From Ascaphus truei (lineage: Eukaryota; Chordata; Amphibia; Anura; Ascaphidae), in assembly GCA_036426205.1 (NCBI GenBank), contig CM071573.1:40377606-40441605 (forward strand): DNA of 64,000 nucleotides, given 5' to 3'. The number at the start of each line of letters is the position of its first letter. Positions within the stretch are counted from its first letter, which is position 1. Below the pieces are notes generated by a model. It saw only the letters and a list, made by a program, of their open reading frames with translations, was not told where the DNA came from and did no database searches. Made by a program: the position numbers and the translations under genes. Positions 11,159 through 21,837 of the stretch are shown piece by piece.

Positions 11159-11819
11159 CAGCTCAACCCCTTATAGCGCGATCCGCTTAGAACGCGGTTT
11201 GAGCGTGGGCCCAGAATTTAAAAAAAAAAAGAGAATTTTTATTTATTTATTTATTTTTTGCGCACACCGTACACACTCACTGCACACACTCACAGCGCAC
11301 TGCATACCCACAGCACACTGCACACACACAGCACAATGCACATACTCACAGCACACTACACACACTCTCAGCACACTCCACACACACAGGACATTGCACA
11401 CACTCAGTACACACTCACACATTCACAGCACACTGCATACACTCACAGTACACTGCATACACTCACAGTACACTGCACACACTCACAGTACACTTCACAC
11501 ACTGACACACACACACACACATAGACACACTGTCTCTTTAAGGGAGCTTGTTCTCGGAAGCAGAAGCAGGAAGCAGAAACAGGGAGAAGAGCTGCCAGAT
11601 GCCGGGTAAGTGCTGTGTGCTGTTAACGCTGCCCCACCGGGTCTGGGAACGCTGGGAGAGTTCTCAGCTTTCCCCCTCCGGCGGACACGGTAACACCACA
11701 AAAAAAAAAAAAACTTAAAAAAAAAAAAAAATCGGCGGCCATTTTTTTCCCGCAACCCCGTTTATAACGCGGTGGTCACGGGTAGCCCCCGAGGACCGCG
11801 CTATAACAGGGTTAAGCTG
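11159..11819. mobile_element. TA-target MITE with internal CA-rich array
   Basis: The ends CAGCTCAACCCCTTATAGCGCG and the complement of CGCGCTATAACAGGGTTAAGCTG form inverted repeats, flanked by TA on both sides (11157-8 and 11820-1). This is a mariner-like non-autonomous element. Its interior was expanded by an ACACACTCACAGCACACTGC-type array (11258-11520). A related, shorter copy is at about 34566-34778. Confidence 0.75.
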
Positions 11820-12079
11820 TACTTACAATTGCGGAATCTGGGGATAACCTTCAGGGACCTTCTGTCAGAGATTTCCCCTGTTATGCTTCCTGCACAGTGC
11901 CTGGTTTTCAGCCCTGGGACCAGCACTGGAGCTCAAACTAAATCTTGAGTTAGCTGGGGGTCTCCCTCCCCACATGTTTATACCCTTAACCCAGCAAATT
12001 GCAACATTCAGGGCCAGTTGCTGCCTACGTGCCCAGGCCCTGATTCGTGGGTAGAACTGCAACATTATATTCACAACAA

Positions 12080-12450
12080 ACTGTTGCGGGAGAAGGTCAC
12101 AGACAACTTGTTTTTGGTTATTTGTTTCTTTGAGAAGGTAAGTAGGAATTTAGACCAGGGTAATGCAGTTGATGTGGTCAACATAGATTTTGCAAAGGCT
12201 CTTGATACGGTTCCACACGAGGTTGGTGCACAAAATAAAGCATATTGGAATCAGTACAAATATTTGCACCCGGATTGAAAAGTGGTTGAAGGATAAACAA
12301 CATAGTCATAAATGGAACCTTTTCAGGTTGGGTTATAGTTGTGAGTGGAGTACCTCAAGGATCGGTACTGGGACTCCTGCTTTTTAGCTTGTTTATAAAT
12401 GACCTTGAGGTTGGCATAGAGAGCATCTCCATCTTTACTGATGACACTAA
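12080..12450 (+). mobile_element. CR1-type LINE fragment (reverse transcriptase)
   Basis: Plus-strand frames show FFEKVSRNLDQGNAVDVVN and IDFAKALDTVPHE, then WLKDKQ and a shifted VPQGSVLGPLLF equivalent. This is the same CR1 reverse-transcriptase segment as the minus-strand copy at 38345-39860. It stops abruptly right after the ISIFTDDT active-site block, where the next repeat (GGGGCCTATTCACAAAG) begins. Frameshifts are present. Confidence 0.8.
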
Positions 12451-14270
12451 GGGGCCTATTCACAAAGTGGTGATAAAATCAGTGCATTCTCGGGCGACTT
12501 TGCATTGATTCAACGTGTACTAAGACATGAGGGCAAAAATGGTATTCACTAAGAATGAAGGCAATTTTTTTTAAGGGCCGATAGAAAAAAAGCACGATCG
12601 CCCGACCAGTTTTTTTCATCAGTGCTATCGCACTATAAAACCTAGTGAAGTGAACTGATAGAAAACACTGCAGCCTGGAAGAGCTGGGTCTCCATTCATG
12701 GCTCTTACAGGCGATCGTGCAATAAAAAAATGATTGTGATAATATTTTGTGGGAGCAGGGGTCTCCTGAGCTGAACCGCATTGATTTCAGCCTCGGGGAC
12801 CCCCTACTTCCCGAGATACAGGCCCCATTATGAGGTATCGCCTGTGCTTTTAAATCTCCCTCGTCACGTGACCGGGGGATTTAAATCCTTCACTGGCATA
12901 CTGGCACCCCATAACGGGGCTTGTATCTCGGGAAGTAGGGGGTCCCCGAGAAAGAAATCAACATGGTTCACCTCAGAAAACCCCCTGCTCCTGTACACTA
13001 ATCTCAAAACAAATAAAGTTCAAATAAAATTGTAACCGTAGCGGCTATCCGCTATGGTAATGAAGCTGCTTTAATTAAATTTTTACTAATAGTGTGCGGG
13101 AGCATGGGGTCTCCTGAGCTGAACCGCGTTGATTTCAGCCTCGGGGACACCCTGCTTCCCGAGTTACAGACCCTGGAATTTAAATCCCCCGGTCATGTGA
13201 CGTGGCCGTTTTAAAAATGGCGGTGATATCGGCACCCGATGCCCCATACCAGGGCCTGTAACTCAGGAAGCAGAGGGTCCCACAGGCAGAAATCAAAGCG
13301 GTTCAGCTCAGGAGACCCCTGCTCTCGCACGATATTAGTAAAAATAACATTAAAGCAGCTTTCTTACCTTAGAGGCTAGCCGCTAAGGCAATGAAGGTGA
13401 TAAGGCACAATAAAAGGTTTATTGGGGCAGAGAGGATGAGTGAAGGGGGTACTTGGGCCTTCACTCACCCCCTCTGCCCCAAATAAACATTACAATATCT
13501 ACTACCCACCAATACACAACCCACCCCCTGTACCCCACATAAAAGCATTTTTTATTTTTTATGCACAGGATTGATACCAGAGGCCGGCGGGGGTCCTTTG
13601 GTGGTCTCCACGGGTATCTGAGAGTCCTTGGTTTGTCGTAGTAGGTGTCCGGGGGCCCAACGGGTGTCCGCAGGCATCTGGGGGCCTACGGTATCAATCC
13701 TGTGAATAATCGTGTATTTGCCCATTTTAAATAAAACATATACGAGCAGCATAAAGTAAATAAAACTTGCAATTACCCCTGCCAGCCTGCCAGGATGAAG
13801 GCCGTCCTGATCCTCATAAGGGTCCATGTCCTCCATTGGCAGCAACGATGGGTAGAGAGGGAGGGTGGGTTAACCATTTAATTACTATAGAGGATACTAA
13901 CCGCAAAGGTGATTAGGGGTTAGGGGCCATTAGTTTGTATTTTTTTATTATACTGTTGCTGCCCACGGAGATCAAGGACAGTGATGAGGGCAGCCTTCAT
14001 CATGGCAGGGGTAAGTGCAAGTTTTACCCCTGCAGAGACCACCTGAGGACCCCTAGACATGCGTTGGGCCCCGGACTCCTACGGGGATAACCCAGAGGAC
14101 CTAGGACAACCATGGGGACCACCCGGAGGCCCCTGGACAACCACAGGGACACCAAAGGACCCACGGACACCCATGCAAAAAATTCTAGATCACTGTTCAA
14201 TGACTTCAAGCTCCAGCTGCAAGCTCCCCTCCCTCCCCCTTCCCCCTCCATTAAATGGTGTGTAGAGAGC
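12451..14270. repeat. Multi-palindrome repeat family, copy A
   Basis: A chain of inverted-repeat modules. Palindrome 1 is at 12755-12975 (GGGGACCCCCTACTTCCC.. mirrored) and palindrome 2 at 13095-13335 (same arms, different core). Shorter palindromes follow, around AGCGGCTATCCGCT, around TTTATTGGGGCAGAG..CTCTGCCCCAAATAAA (13419-13488), and a GC-rich minisatellite (13580-13690, 14030-14170). The module order repeats at 21838-25250. There is no coding sequence; the element is non-autonomous and of unknown class. Confidence 0.6.
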
Positions 14271-14650
14271 TCGCCTCAAGCCTAAGTGGAAGAAGGATTG
14301 GTCAAAAATGTAACCTTTCTTGGAATGTTTCTCAGTAGTGGGGGCTGTGGAATTGTGGGGGGTGTTATTATTCAATAAAAGGTTTGTGTTCAGGCCTGTT
14401 AACATGGGAGCAGTGGAGGCAGTGAACGGGTTGATGGCCAGCTCTCCCCCGATTTTGCACTTGCTGAGAAGTTTAGTGCTCCTTTCTGTATCGGATAATA
14501 TTTATTTTAGGGCTTAGCATGTTCCAGAGAAAAAGAAAAGGTGATGTATAGTAGCGCTAATGGGAATTAGACAATATACCCTGCTTTGAGGGTGAGCCCT
14601 AGTGGTAGAAAGGCAGCCTGATGGTGAACTGATGGTACAATCAGAATAAA
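14271..14650. other. No feature recognised
   Basis: Plain sequence with no recognisable exon or repeat end. It leads into the left arm of the fold-back. Confidence 0.4.
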
Positions 14651-15850
14651 CAGCATAAAACAAAAGGGCTACCGGGCAATGAGTCAAAATAGTGGAATCC
14701 TGGATATACCAGTAGAGTGGATAAGCTCAGTCCCAGGATGATCAACAGTCTATTAGTCTTTAGATGATCAGATAGGACTTCGTTCATGGGAAGTGGAACA
14801 TGAAATGAAAAAAGAGATTATTCAGTGCAATCACAGTAACGAAGTTACACGACATAAATTTGCAAACTGGCTGACAATGATGACAAGACAGACAGAACAC
14901 CAAGGATAAACACAAAGCAAAGCTAATAAAAAAATTAGTTTAATATAACCAGTAAGTAAAAATGTTGGACAAAATCTGGAACGCGCTCCGGTCGGTTAAA
15001 ACCTGAATAAAAACTCACAGGATGGCAGGAGTAATGGCAGTGAACTGGTGTGGACTGTTCTCCACGTGAAGAGGGTCCGCAGAGTGCCCTGGAAGCGGTG
15101 CGATCCTTCTGTGTCTCCTGGTTGGCAAGAACCGGAAATGGCCATTTTATTGAGTTTGGACACTATTTTGGATACAGTCAGATACAATGCTGAGTGCTGT
15201 GGTTAGTGAGTAGAGTGACAATTACTCAGGAAACGCGGATTGTGCGGTTTCTTTGGTTGTTTGGAGATATTGCCAAGGCTCTTGACGCCACAATCCGGTG
15301 AGGTCAACTACGGTTCCGTGCAACAGACGGAGACGGCCATTCCGGTTCTTGACCAAACCAGGAGACACACAAGGATCACACGGCTATTCCAGGTGCACTC
15401 GTGCGGACCTCTACACGTGGAATGAACAGTCCACACCAGTAATACTGCCATTAACCCATCTGCCATCCCGGTGAGTGTTATTCAGGTTTTTAAGCCCGAC
15501 GTGCTCGTTTCCAGATTTTGGGGTGCCAACATTTTACTTACTTAGTTATATTAAAACTCAATTTTTATCATTAGCTTTGCTTTTGTGTCTACTGTCTGTA
15601 GGGTGTCTGTCTGTTTGTCATCATGTCGCCAGTTTGCAAAGTTATGTCTGTGTAATTCGTGTTTAAAGCTGTTGTGTTCACTAAATATCTCTTTTTCATT
15701 TCATGTTCCACTTCCATGAACGAAGTCCTATCTGTATCATCTAAAGACTAAGAGACGTTGATCATCCGGGACTTGAGCTATTCTCTACTGGATATCCAGG
15801 ATTCCACTATTTGACTCATTACGGCGCCGGTATCCCTTTTTGTTTTAGCA
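14650..15850. repeat. Large fold-back inverted repeat (about 0.6-kb arms)
   Basis: The left arm (14650-15250) is mirrored by the right arm (about 15290-15850). For example, AATGAGTCAAAATAGTGG at 14679 pairs with CCACTATTTGACTCATT near 15805. TCGTTCATGGGAAGTGGAACATGAAATGA pairs across the centre, as do CTGGTGTGGACTGTTC and GAACAGTCCACACCAG. The centre near 15265 has the small hairpin GGATTGTG..CACAATCC. The arms differ by substitutions and indels, so this is an old element rather than an assembly artefact. Confidence 0.75.
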
Positions 15851-15879
15851 GTTGTCAGAGCTGAAAAATATCATACTGA

Positions 15880-17660
15880 AAAACTGTCTCATTCAAGGTG
15901 GGATTTTTGGAAGCTGGGTACAAGAGGCGGAGGGATCATTGATGGAGATGGGGTGGAGGAGTGGTGGGATGCGATAAGGAAGTCTTTGGCAACCAGCCGA
16001 TTGGGCATCGTACGCGGGGCCTTGGAGAGTGGTGGGAATTGATGATTAGAAGCCTTGGAGCTCTGCAGATGATAAAAAGCAAGATGGGGGCATGGTTGGT
16101 ATATTAATGGGGAATGGTGGAGTATGATATGGCCCCTAGCCTCCATGGAAAGGAAATTGGCAGGTATCTCCCTTTTTCTTTAAATTGTCGAGGTAAGGGA
16201 TGGTTGGGATGGAGAAGGATAAACGCCTTCTGAGGACAGAAGACAGCCAGTATCGCTGGGCCCTCGCTGAAAAAACTTTACCAAAGACACTGATAGCATG
16301 TGTTTTCAAAGTGAGGTGTTTTTTTAGGGCCTCTTTGTGTGTTAGCATTTTTCAGGGCACTGAAGGTTGAGGAGTAGTTTCCACTTCAAAGGTTGTGGCC
16401 CGTGGGTTTATGGTGGAATTGAAGGGGTGGTGGATCAAGCAGCAATGAGGTTTTTTGTTTGGAATCTAGCTAACTTAGCTGTTGGTTTCACTAGAGGTAC
16501 TAGGTCAGGAGAATATCTGCCCCGTAAGCACAATGGGGGGAGGGGCAGATGAGTGGCGTAATCAGGTTCCATTTTTTATTCATTGTGGTGGGGGGCCCTA
16601 CTTACGTGGTTTCAGTTCACCAGGGCTTTTAGAAGTACTTTGCACAACAGTTTGGCATCCGTTAAGCTGAGTTCGCGCCGCACTCTTTTAGAATAGGTAT
16701 GGCTACAGAGGAGAATAGATTTAGGTTAGGAGGATACAGGAGGTAGAATGGAGTAGTTGGAGTCGCGAGTGTTTTAAGAACTATGTTCGTCTAGGCTGGG
16801 AGGTGTTGTAAAATCCTGAAAACAGTGTTATTCCTTCATTTAGGTTGTTTCCCTCGCTGAGGTGGGGGTATGCAGTGATTATCTACAACTCTGGCAAGAA
16901 GAGGGTTAGCTCATAGGCCTTATGGAAAGTAGCTGTGGATATCAGGGTCTATGACTGAGGTATCATGGTTTGGGTTGCAGGGTATGCGTTGGGCTCAGAC
17001 TCTTCTTAAGGATGAACAGGCACCAGGCTTTGTTAATATTACATGTTGGCGGAAATGACCTAGGTAGGGTTCGGACGATTTACTTGTTTTTCCAATAAAG
17101 AGGGATACAGTCCAGATTTATATAGCCTTCAGTTCTCAGGTGGTTGTGTGGCCCGAAGTGGTGGCGAGGCAGGAATGGCAGGGAACCAAATATGACAGGG
17201 CTATAGAGAAAGGTAGGAGGAATTTGAATAAAGGGGTGGCCAATTTTGTTGGGAGTCTGGGGGCCTCTCTCTCAGGCATAGGAATCTGGATGGGTAATTG
17301 TCAAGTTTGTATAAGGTGGATTGGGTTCTTCTATCAGATATAGCTCTAGACATCTTTAATATGTGCCTCAAAGAATGGTTGGACAGTGCTCTGGATTTCG
17401 TGGGGGACCAAGCAAATTTTAGGGGTTAAAATTGCCCGGCTTCTGGCGATAGGAAGGTGTTCAGATTGCACATGGCAAGGTTGGATCAGCGATCCAGTGG
17501 AGATAAGGTGGGGACGGTGTTGCTGGTCTCAGGTTATGGTGCCCGGTCTGGTAATGTCCTTCCAATTTGTCCAGTGGTATTTTATGGATCTACTGCTGGA
17601 CTGATTACGGATGGTGGGTTTGGGCGTCTTCCTGATGGAGGTGGTTTAAAATAATCATGG
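15880..17660 (+). mobile_element. Degenerate DIRS/Ngaro-type retrotransposon (tyrosine recombinase + SGNH hydrolase)
   Basis: The plus strand encodes the remains of a tyrosine-recombinase retroelement. The recombinase C-terminus shows FFIHCGGGPYLRGFSSPG, then PHSFRIG (16678-16698, the H-x-x-R box) and, after a frameshift, WSRECFKNYVRLGW (16758-16799) with the candidate nucleophilic Tyr codon at 16782-16784. Downstream is an SGNH-hydrolase-like segment with LHVGGNDLG (17039-17065) and VWPEVVARQEWQG...AIEKGRRNLNK (about 17146-17225). DIRS-group elements of vertebrates are known to carry such hydrolase-like domains. Several stops and shifts make this copy inactive. No inverted or split direct repeats were located. 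Confidence 0.75.
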
Positions 17661-18095
17661 ATGTGTGCAATCTGAAGCTGCTGGTCTGGGGGGATGTTAT
17701 TTTACTAAAACCTGTGGACATTTTACCCCAACCTGGAGTCTGTGTTTAATTGGCTTGGGTATTGGGGACCAGGGGTAACTCTAGCTGTCCTAACGTCAAG
17801 TACAAAACTATTATCCTGATATGGGAAATTACATTTCTGCAACAAAGCAGATAACGCCACCTGCCTCTTGTGTAACTGCTGACCTTCTCTTAAACTATTT
17901 GCCGATTTACTTCTTTTAATATGGAGATTGCAGTACATCATGATAGATACATTTGGGGATCCCCTTTAAGCAGTGAAAGAGTAAACCAGATTAAAGCACT
18001 GCAGAACCCATTTACACTCTGGTTCTTCAAACAAGTTCAAATATCTCAAACATCCCATGTTCAAACGGAAGATACAAAGATATAACATTTTAAGC

Positions 18096-18289
18096 CAGGG
18101 GTTCTTAACTCCAGTCCTCAAGACCCCCCAACAGGTCAGTTTTTAAGGATATCTCTGCTTCAACACAGGTGACTCAATCAGTGGCTCAGTCAAAGCGTGA
18201 GTCACTGTGAGCCACCTGTGCTGAAGCAGGGATATCCTGAGAACCTGACCTGTTGGGGGGGTCTTGAGGACTGCAGTTTAGAACCCATG
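18096..18289. mobile_element. hAT-type palindromic MITE
   Basis: Nearly the whole element is one palindrome: CAGGGGTTCTTAACTCCAG at one end and its mirror at the other, with arms containing AGGATATC..TGCTTCA. Flanks TTTTAAGC and TGTTAAGC form an 8-bp target duplication (7/8), typical of hAT. It lies just 3' of lipase gene A. Confidence 0.85.
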
Positions 18290-18648
18290 TGTTAAGCAGT
18301 GGGCATGAGAATGTCATGTCTTCATTACAGATTTTCTATTAATTAATTCTAACAAGCATAGTTGATCTGTGATATTGGTTCTCTGAGAAGAGACTTTCAT
18401 GTAACTTTTTCAATACCACCTTTATCAACACTAAAAAACTCAAAGGCAAAAGCAAGAATTCATATGCGTCTCCAACCTCTTGATTCTTGAAAGGAAGTGA
18501 GAAGAAATAGCCTCAGCATTGCAGTGAATTGTGCACATGTGTGATATCCTGCCAATTTAAGATTGTTAATGCTGCAAGTAATTAAGATAAAAGAAATATC
18601 ACTGAAACATTTTCTACAACAGAAACAGACATACACCCACCAAAAGCC

Positions 18649-18654
18649 TTTATT
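18649..18654 (-). terminator. Poly(A) signal AATAAA of lipase gene A
   Basis: TTTATT on the plus strand gives AATAAA on the minus strand, about 100 bases after the last acceptor. Confidence 0.5.
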
Positions 18655-18750
18655 TATGCATTAAATACAGCCAGTTTCTGCAGATTTTATGCTAAACTCT
18701 GGTCTTTGCATTTATTTCATTGAAGTTTTTTTGGCCACAAGTGTCTTTAC
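18649..18750 (-). other. Lipase gene A, putative terminal exon
   Basis: A strong acceptor (CTGTTTTTGTTTCCAG, ending 18751) is followed by sequence with AATAAA-type signals at 18716-18711 and 18654-18649. If joined to the preceding exon in phase, it would read 12 further codons to a stop (VKTLVAKKTSMK). Since a stop already occurs in the previous exon, this would act as 3' UTR. It does not encode a PLAT domain. A weak likeness to the lipase C-terminus in another frame (GKDTCGQKNFN) may be chance. Confidence 0.45.
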
Positions 18751-18857
18751 CTGGAAACAAAAACAGATTTGACAACAAGATTAAAAAAGAATAGGGATTT
18801 TGTTTTTAAAAAGAAAATCTTTTGCTATCACAAGAAAATATAAACTGCGTGGCTTAC

Positions 18858-18989
18858 CGGGTGTGCGTCAGTGTTGTACTATGGTGTGTTTAGATAAAAC
18901 ACTTGGCTGGCGGATGTTACTCCCCGGTAGGTATCAGCGAAGTGACCCATCTTAGGACATCCGGCACTGGGGCACGTTTTGCAGCGACC
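18858..18989 (-). CDS. Pancreatic-lipase-like gene A, exon ending the catalytic domain, with in-frame stop
   Basis: Acceptor TTATTCTACAG ends at 18990 and donor CCG|GTAAGC is at 18857. In the phase set by the previous exon it reads GRCKTCPSAGCPKMGHFADT, then YRGVTSASQVFYLNTP and TAG (18881-18879). This matches the PNLIP segment [20 protein letters not shown]...KFYLDT, including the Cys pair. In PNLIP the chain runs on (GDASNFAR) into the C-terminal PLAT domain, which binds colipase. Here it stops first. The TAG lies 21 bases before the exon end, too close to the junction to predict decay of a transcript by the usual 50-55-base rule. A one-base error could also explain the stop: the +1 frame stays open to the donor. 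Confidence 0.85.
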
Positions 18990-19204
18990 CTGTAGAATAA
19001 CAGATTTAATGACATTACGGTGAAAAACAAAGTCTACCATGAATTGCAAATCACTTTGCTCACCATGGACACTTTTAATACAGCAATGCATTACTGTACA
19101 TGCTTCTCCAGCATTAAAAATAATCATGGAGTTATCTAAGATAACAGGTAAAATAGGATTCAAAATGAGGCCGAAGCAACATACAGTGAAAGATTAATGT
19201 CCTT

Positions 19205-19480
19205 ATTCAGTAAGCTGGAATGGAACTATACTCTTTTCCAGCACTTCACAGCCCTCCCTCCCCCCAATCTTAATAAATTCAGCTTTGGCTGGACCATACT
19301 CCATCCCACACGAGACGCCACTTTACCTTTTGTTTCAACATTGCCCCTTATTCCCTCTAGATTGTAAGCTCTCAGGATCAGGGCTCTCACCTTCTGTATA
19401 TGTTTGCCCTTGTTTGGCCATGTTTGTATGTCATTCTGAGACTTCCCAGGTATTGGAGGATAGGAAGAGTACAAATAATC
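19205..19480 (+). repeat. LINE 3'-end fragment (CR1/L2/Rex1-type tail)
   Basis: The sequence around CTTTTGTTTCAACATTGCCC and CCTTCTGTATATGTTTGC is shared with 35860-36040. It is a truncated copy of the same LINE 3' region, lying in a lipase gene A intron. Confidence 0.65.
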
Positions 19481-19659
19481 AAAGCATTTAGACAGTTAAG
19501 TTCTCACAGTTGCAAAGGCGTTGTTGTAATGCAGAGCCCAGATATTTTTGTAGTCTTCACCTCCAATTTCAACTCCAAAATTAACTCCACAGACACTTTA
19601 TATGTGACACTTTGATGTTACACAGCCAATATGTGCCTAAAAGCATATGGTAAGAGGTA

Positions 19660-19955
19660 GCACAAACAATGAAGAGACGGAGGTGAAAGAAACTGGGAGA
19701 AGATCTGATGAGAAGAGGTGGGTTGGGGGAGACCCCACAAATGAGAAGAGGTGGGTTGGGGGAGATCCCACAGATAAGAGGCAGGTTGGGGGAGATCCCA
19801 CGGATGAGAAGAGACGGGTTGGGGGAGATCCCACAGATGAGAAGAGGCAGGTTGGGGGAGATCCCACGGATGAGAAGAGACGGATTGGGGGAGACCACAC
19901 AGATGAGAAGAGGCGGGTTGGGGGAGATCCAACGGATGAGGCCGCTGGCTTATTA
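19660..19955. repeat. 33-bp minisatellite
   Basis: About nine copies of a 33-bp unit built on GAAGAGGCGGGTTGGGGGAG. The unit is divisible by three, so both strands stay open (DEKRRVGGDPT-type repeats). This is not a gene. It lies in a lipase gene A intron. Confidence 0.9.
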
Positions 19956-20108
19956 AGGTTTTAACGATTTGATGATTTATTTGCACCACATGCTTTTACA
20001 TTTCTGCAACAAAGTAACACTAGCTCATTAACTCATTAAATAGACATTGTTGTAATACAGTAGTAGCTGGTTCAATGAACATGAAATCCCCATTAGGGAG
20101 ACACTTAC

Positions 20109-20227
20109 TGATTGATAGGTGCTGTAGTTTGAACAGGGGTAGCTTGTGAATATGCTAGAGCTGGTAATGCTGGCCATATAATATCTGACTGCCCGCCCGT
20201 GGTTACAAGTAGAAATTTGAATGACTC
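20109..20227 (-). CDS. Pancreatic-lipase-like gene A, exon with catalytic His
   Basis: Acceptor TTATTTTCCAG ends at 20228; donor TCA|GTAAGTG is at 20108. The 119-bp exon enters in phase 1 and leaves in phase 0, and joins cleanly to both neighbours. It encodes VIQISTCNHGRAVRYYMASI, then FTSYPCSNYSTYQ. This corresponds to PNLIP ...ACNHLRSYKYYTDSI...FPCASYNVF. The His of CNH (codon 20201-20199) is the expected catalytic-triad His, and it is kept. The exon is uninterrupted. Confidence 0.92.
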
Positions 20228-20737
20228 CTGGAAAATAAACAACACCCATGATTAATGGCTTTGGCTTCATTTTCCAATGACAACATGCATAGCTCATTTT
20301 CTTAACTCGGCAGTGAAAATGGCAACCTGCCCGTAGTACCATCTGCACCCTGGCAAAACTCAACTAGAAAATGAAGCCAGTTGTTGGATACTGACAAGTA
20401 TCAGTATTTGACCAATGTACAGTAAATGTGAACTTTTTAAAAATAATAATTTGAAATGAAGGGCCAAAAAAAGAAAGTGAAAACCTATTTTGTTTTTAAT
20501 AGTTTGCAACAATACTAAAGTGAATCACTATAGTAACAGTGCTATGTTTCCAGGAGTTCCCTGTGACATCAACAGATAAATGATCGACGTATCGTAGGAT
20601 GCTGAGCGCACTTCATGAAAGGAGGAACATGAGGCTTTGAAGAGATCCCATTTCTTCAGTACATAGGATATATGTTATCTAAGTTTGTCAGCAACGAACT
20701 TCAAGCTATATTAGCCCCCTATAAGAATCATATTTAC

Positions 20738-20857
20738 CATTCGTAATATCTTCAATATTCACATTCGGAATTTCTTTTTTCTGTGGACATCCTGGCATCT
20801 TAACGCCTCCGTTTGGAAAGAAATCCAGATGACCGCTGACCTGGCTCATTCCAAATC
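20738..20857 (-). CDS. Pancreatic-lipase-like gene A, exon with [16 protein letters not shown]
   Basis: Acceptor TTTCTATTTCAG ends at 20858; donor ATG|GTAAAT is at 20737. The 120-bp exon (phase 1 in, phase 1 out) encodes [18 protein letters not shown], then VKMPGCPQKKEIPNVNI. It is very close to PNLIP [24 protein letters not shown]. This segment follows the catalytic Asp in the lipase fold and includes a conserved Cys. It is intact and in phase with the next exon. The upstream exons, which carry the nucleophile Ser (GHSLG) and Asp, were not found between 20858 and the right edge by eye. Confidence 0.93.
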
Positions 20858-21279
20858 CTGAAATAGAAATGTTTCATATTGCAATAAGAAGTTATACTTT
20901 AGGACAAAGTTATATATTGTAGTGGAATATTTAAAGCCTTTTCTACTGTATATATAATTTTTGGGAATGCAATTTTTTACTATGCTCTATGCATTTGAGG
21001 TATTACAATCTATTGTAAAAGGATTTTTTGGATTTTGTAGGATTTTGATGCCTTTTAATGCACCAAAGTGAAGGTTTTATATAGATTGATGAGTTTTTCT
21101 AATCTGAGGTAATTGTTTTGGGCATTTGTCCGATTGCAAATATGAACTATAAAAAGTTAATACAAATTGTGTATCAGATTATTTCTTTAAATTTGCCTTT
21201 ACAATGGATGGTAATCTAAATTTGAGATTATCTAAACTCCGAGATCGTTGATCCATAGGATATGACACGGGAGCCCCAT

Positions 21280-21600
21280 TGAAGCAACACATTACCTGCT
21301 TTCACAGCTCTACCTCCCCACAATCCCTGTTACTGCTTCTCCAACCCCAACTCCTTCACACATTACCTGCTCTCACAGACCTACATCGGCATAATACCAT
21401 TTACTGCTTCCCCAACGCCAACTCCCTCATACATTACCTGCTCTCACAGTTCCACCTGCGCACAATCCCACTTACTGCTTCCCCAACAGCAACTCCTTCA
21501 CACATTAACAGCTCTCACAGCTCTACCTCTGCAAAATCCCACTTACTGCTTCCCCAATGCCAACTCCCTCACACATTAATAAAATTAACTGAAAAAAATC
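21280..21600. repeat. 71-bp minisatellite
   Basis: ATTACCTGCTYTCACAG recurs at 21291, 21362 and 21433, with degenerate copies at 21504 and 21575. The spacing is 71 bp. Confidence 0.85.
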
Positions 21601-21837
21601 CCTAACTAAACAGCGCTTAACCTTGTGTGTGAATTTTACATACAACATATATTGTGCTCTTGTGCAAAAAATTAAACAACAAATGCTGAAAATCAATTGT
21701 GTTAACAAAAGGACGGAGCTGCCAAAGGCTTCCCACAATGCAGGTTACCTCCAACCTGTATACAGATGTGTGATATGGAAAAAGGTATACCTGGCGCTCA
21801 AATTGTCACTATGTCCATAGGAAACCGATATAGGGGT

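Noticed and set aside
19647..19964. Frames with DEKRRVGGDPT repeats
   Set aside because: The 33-bp unit keeps any frame open; it lies inside a lipase intron.
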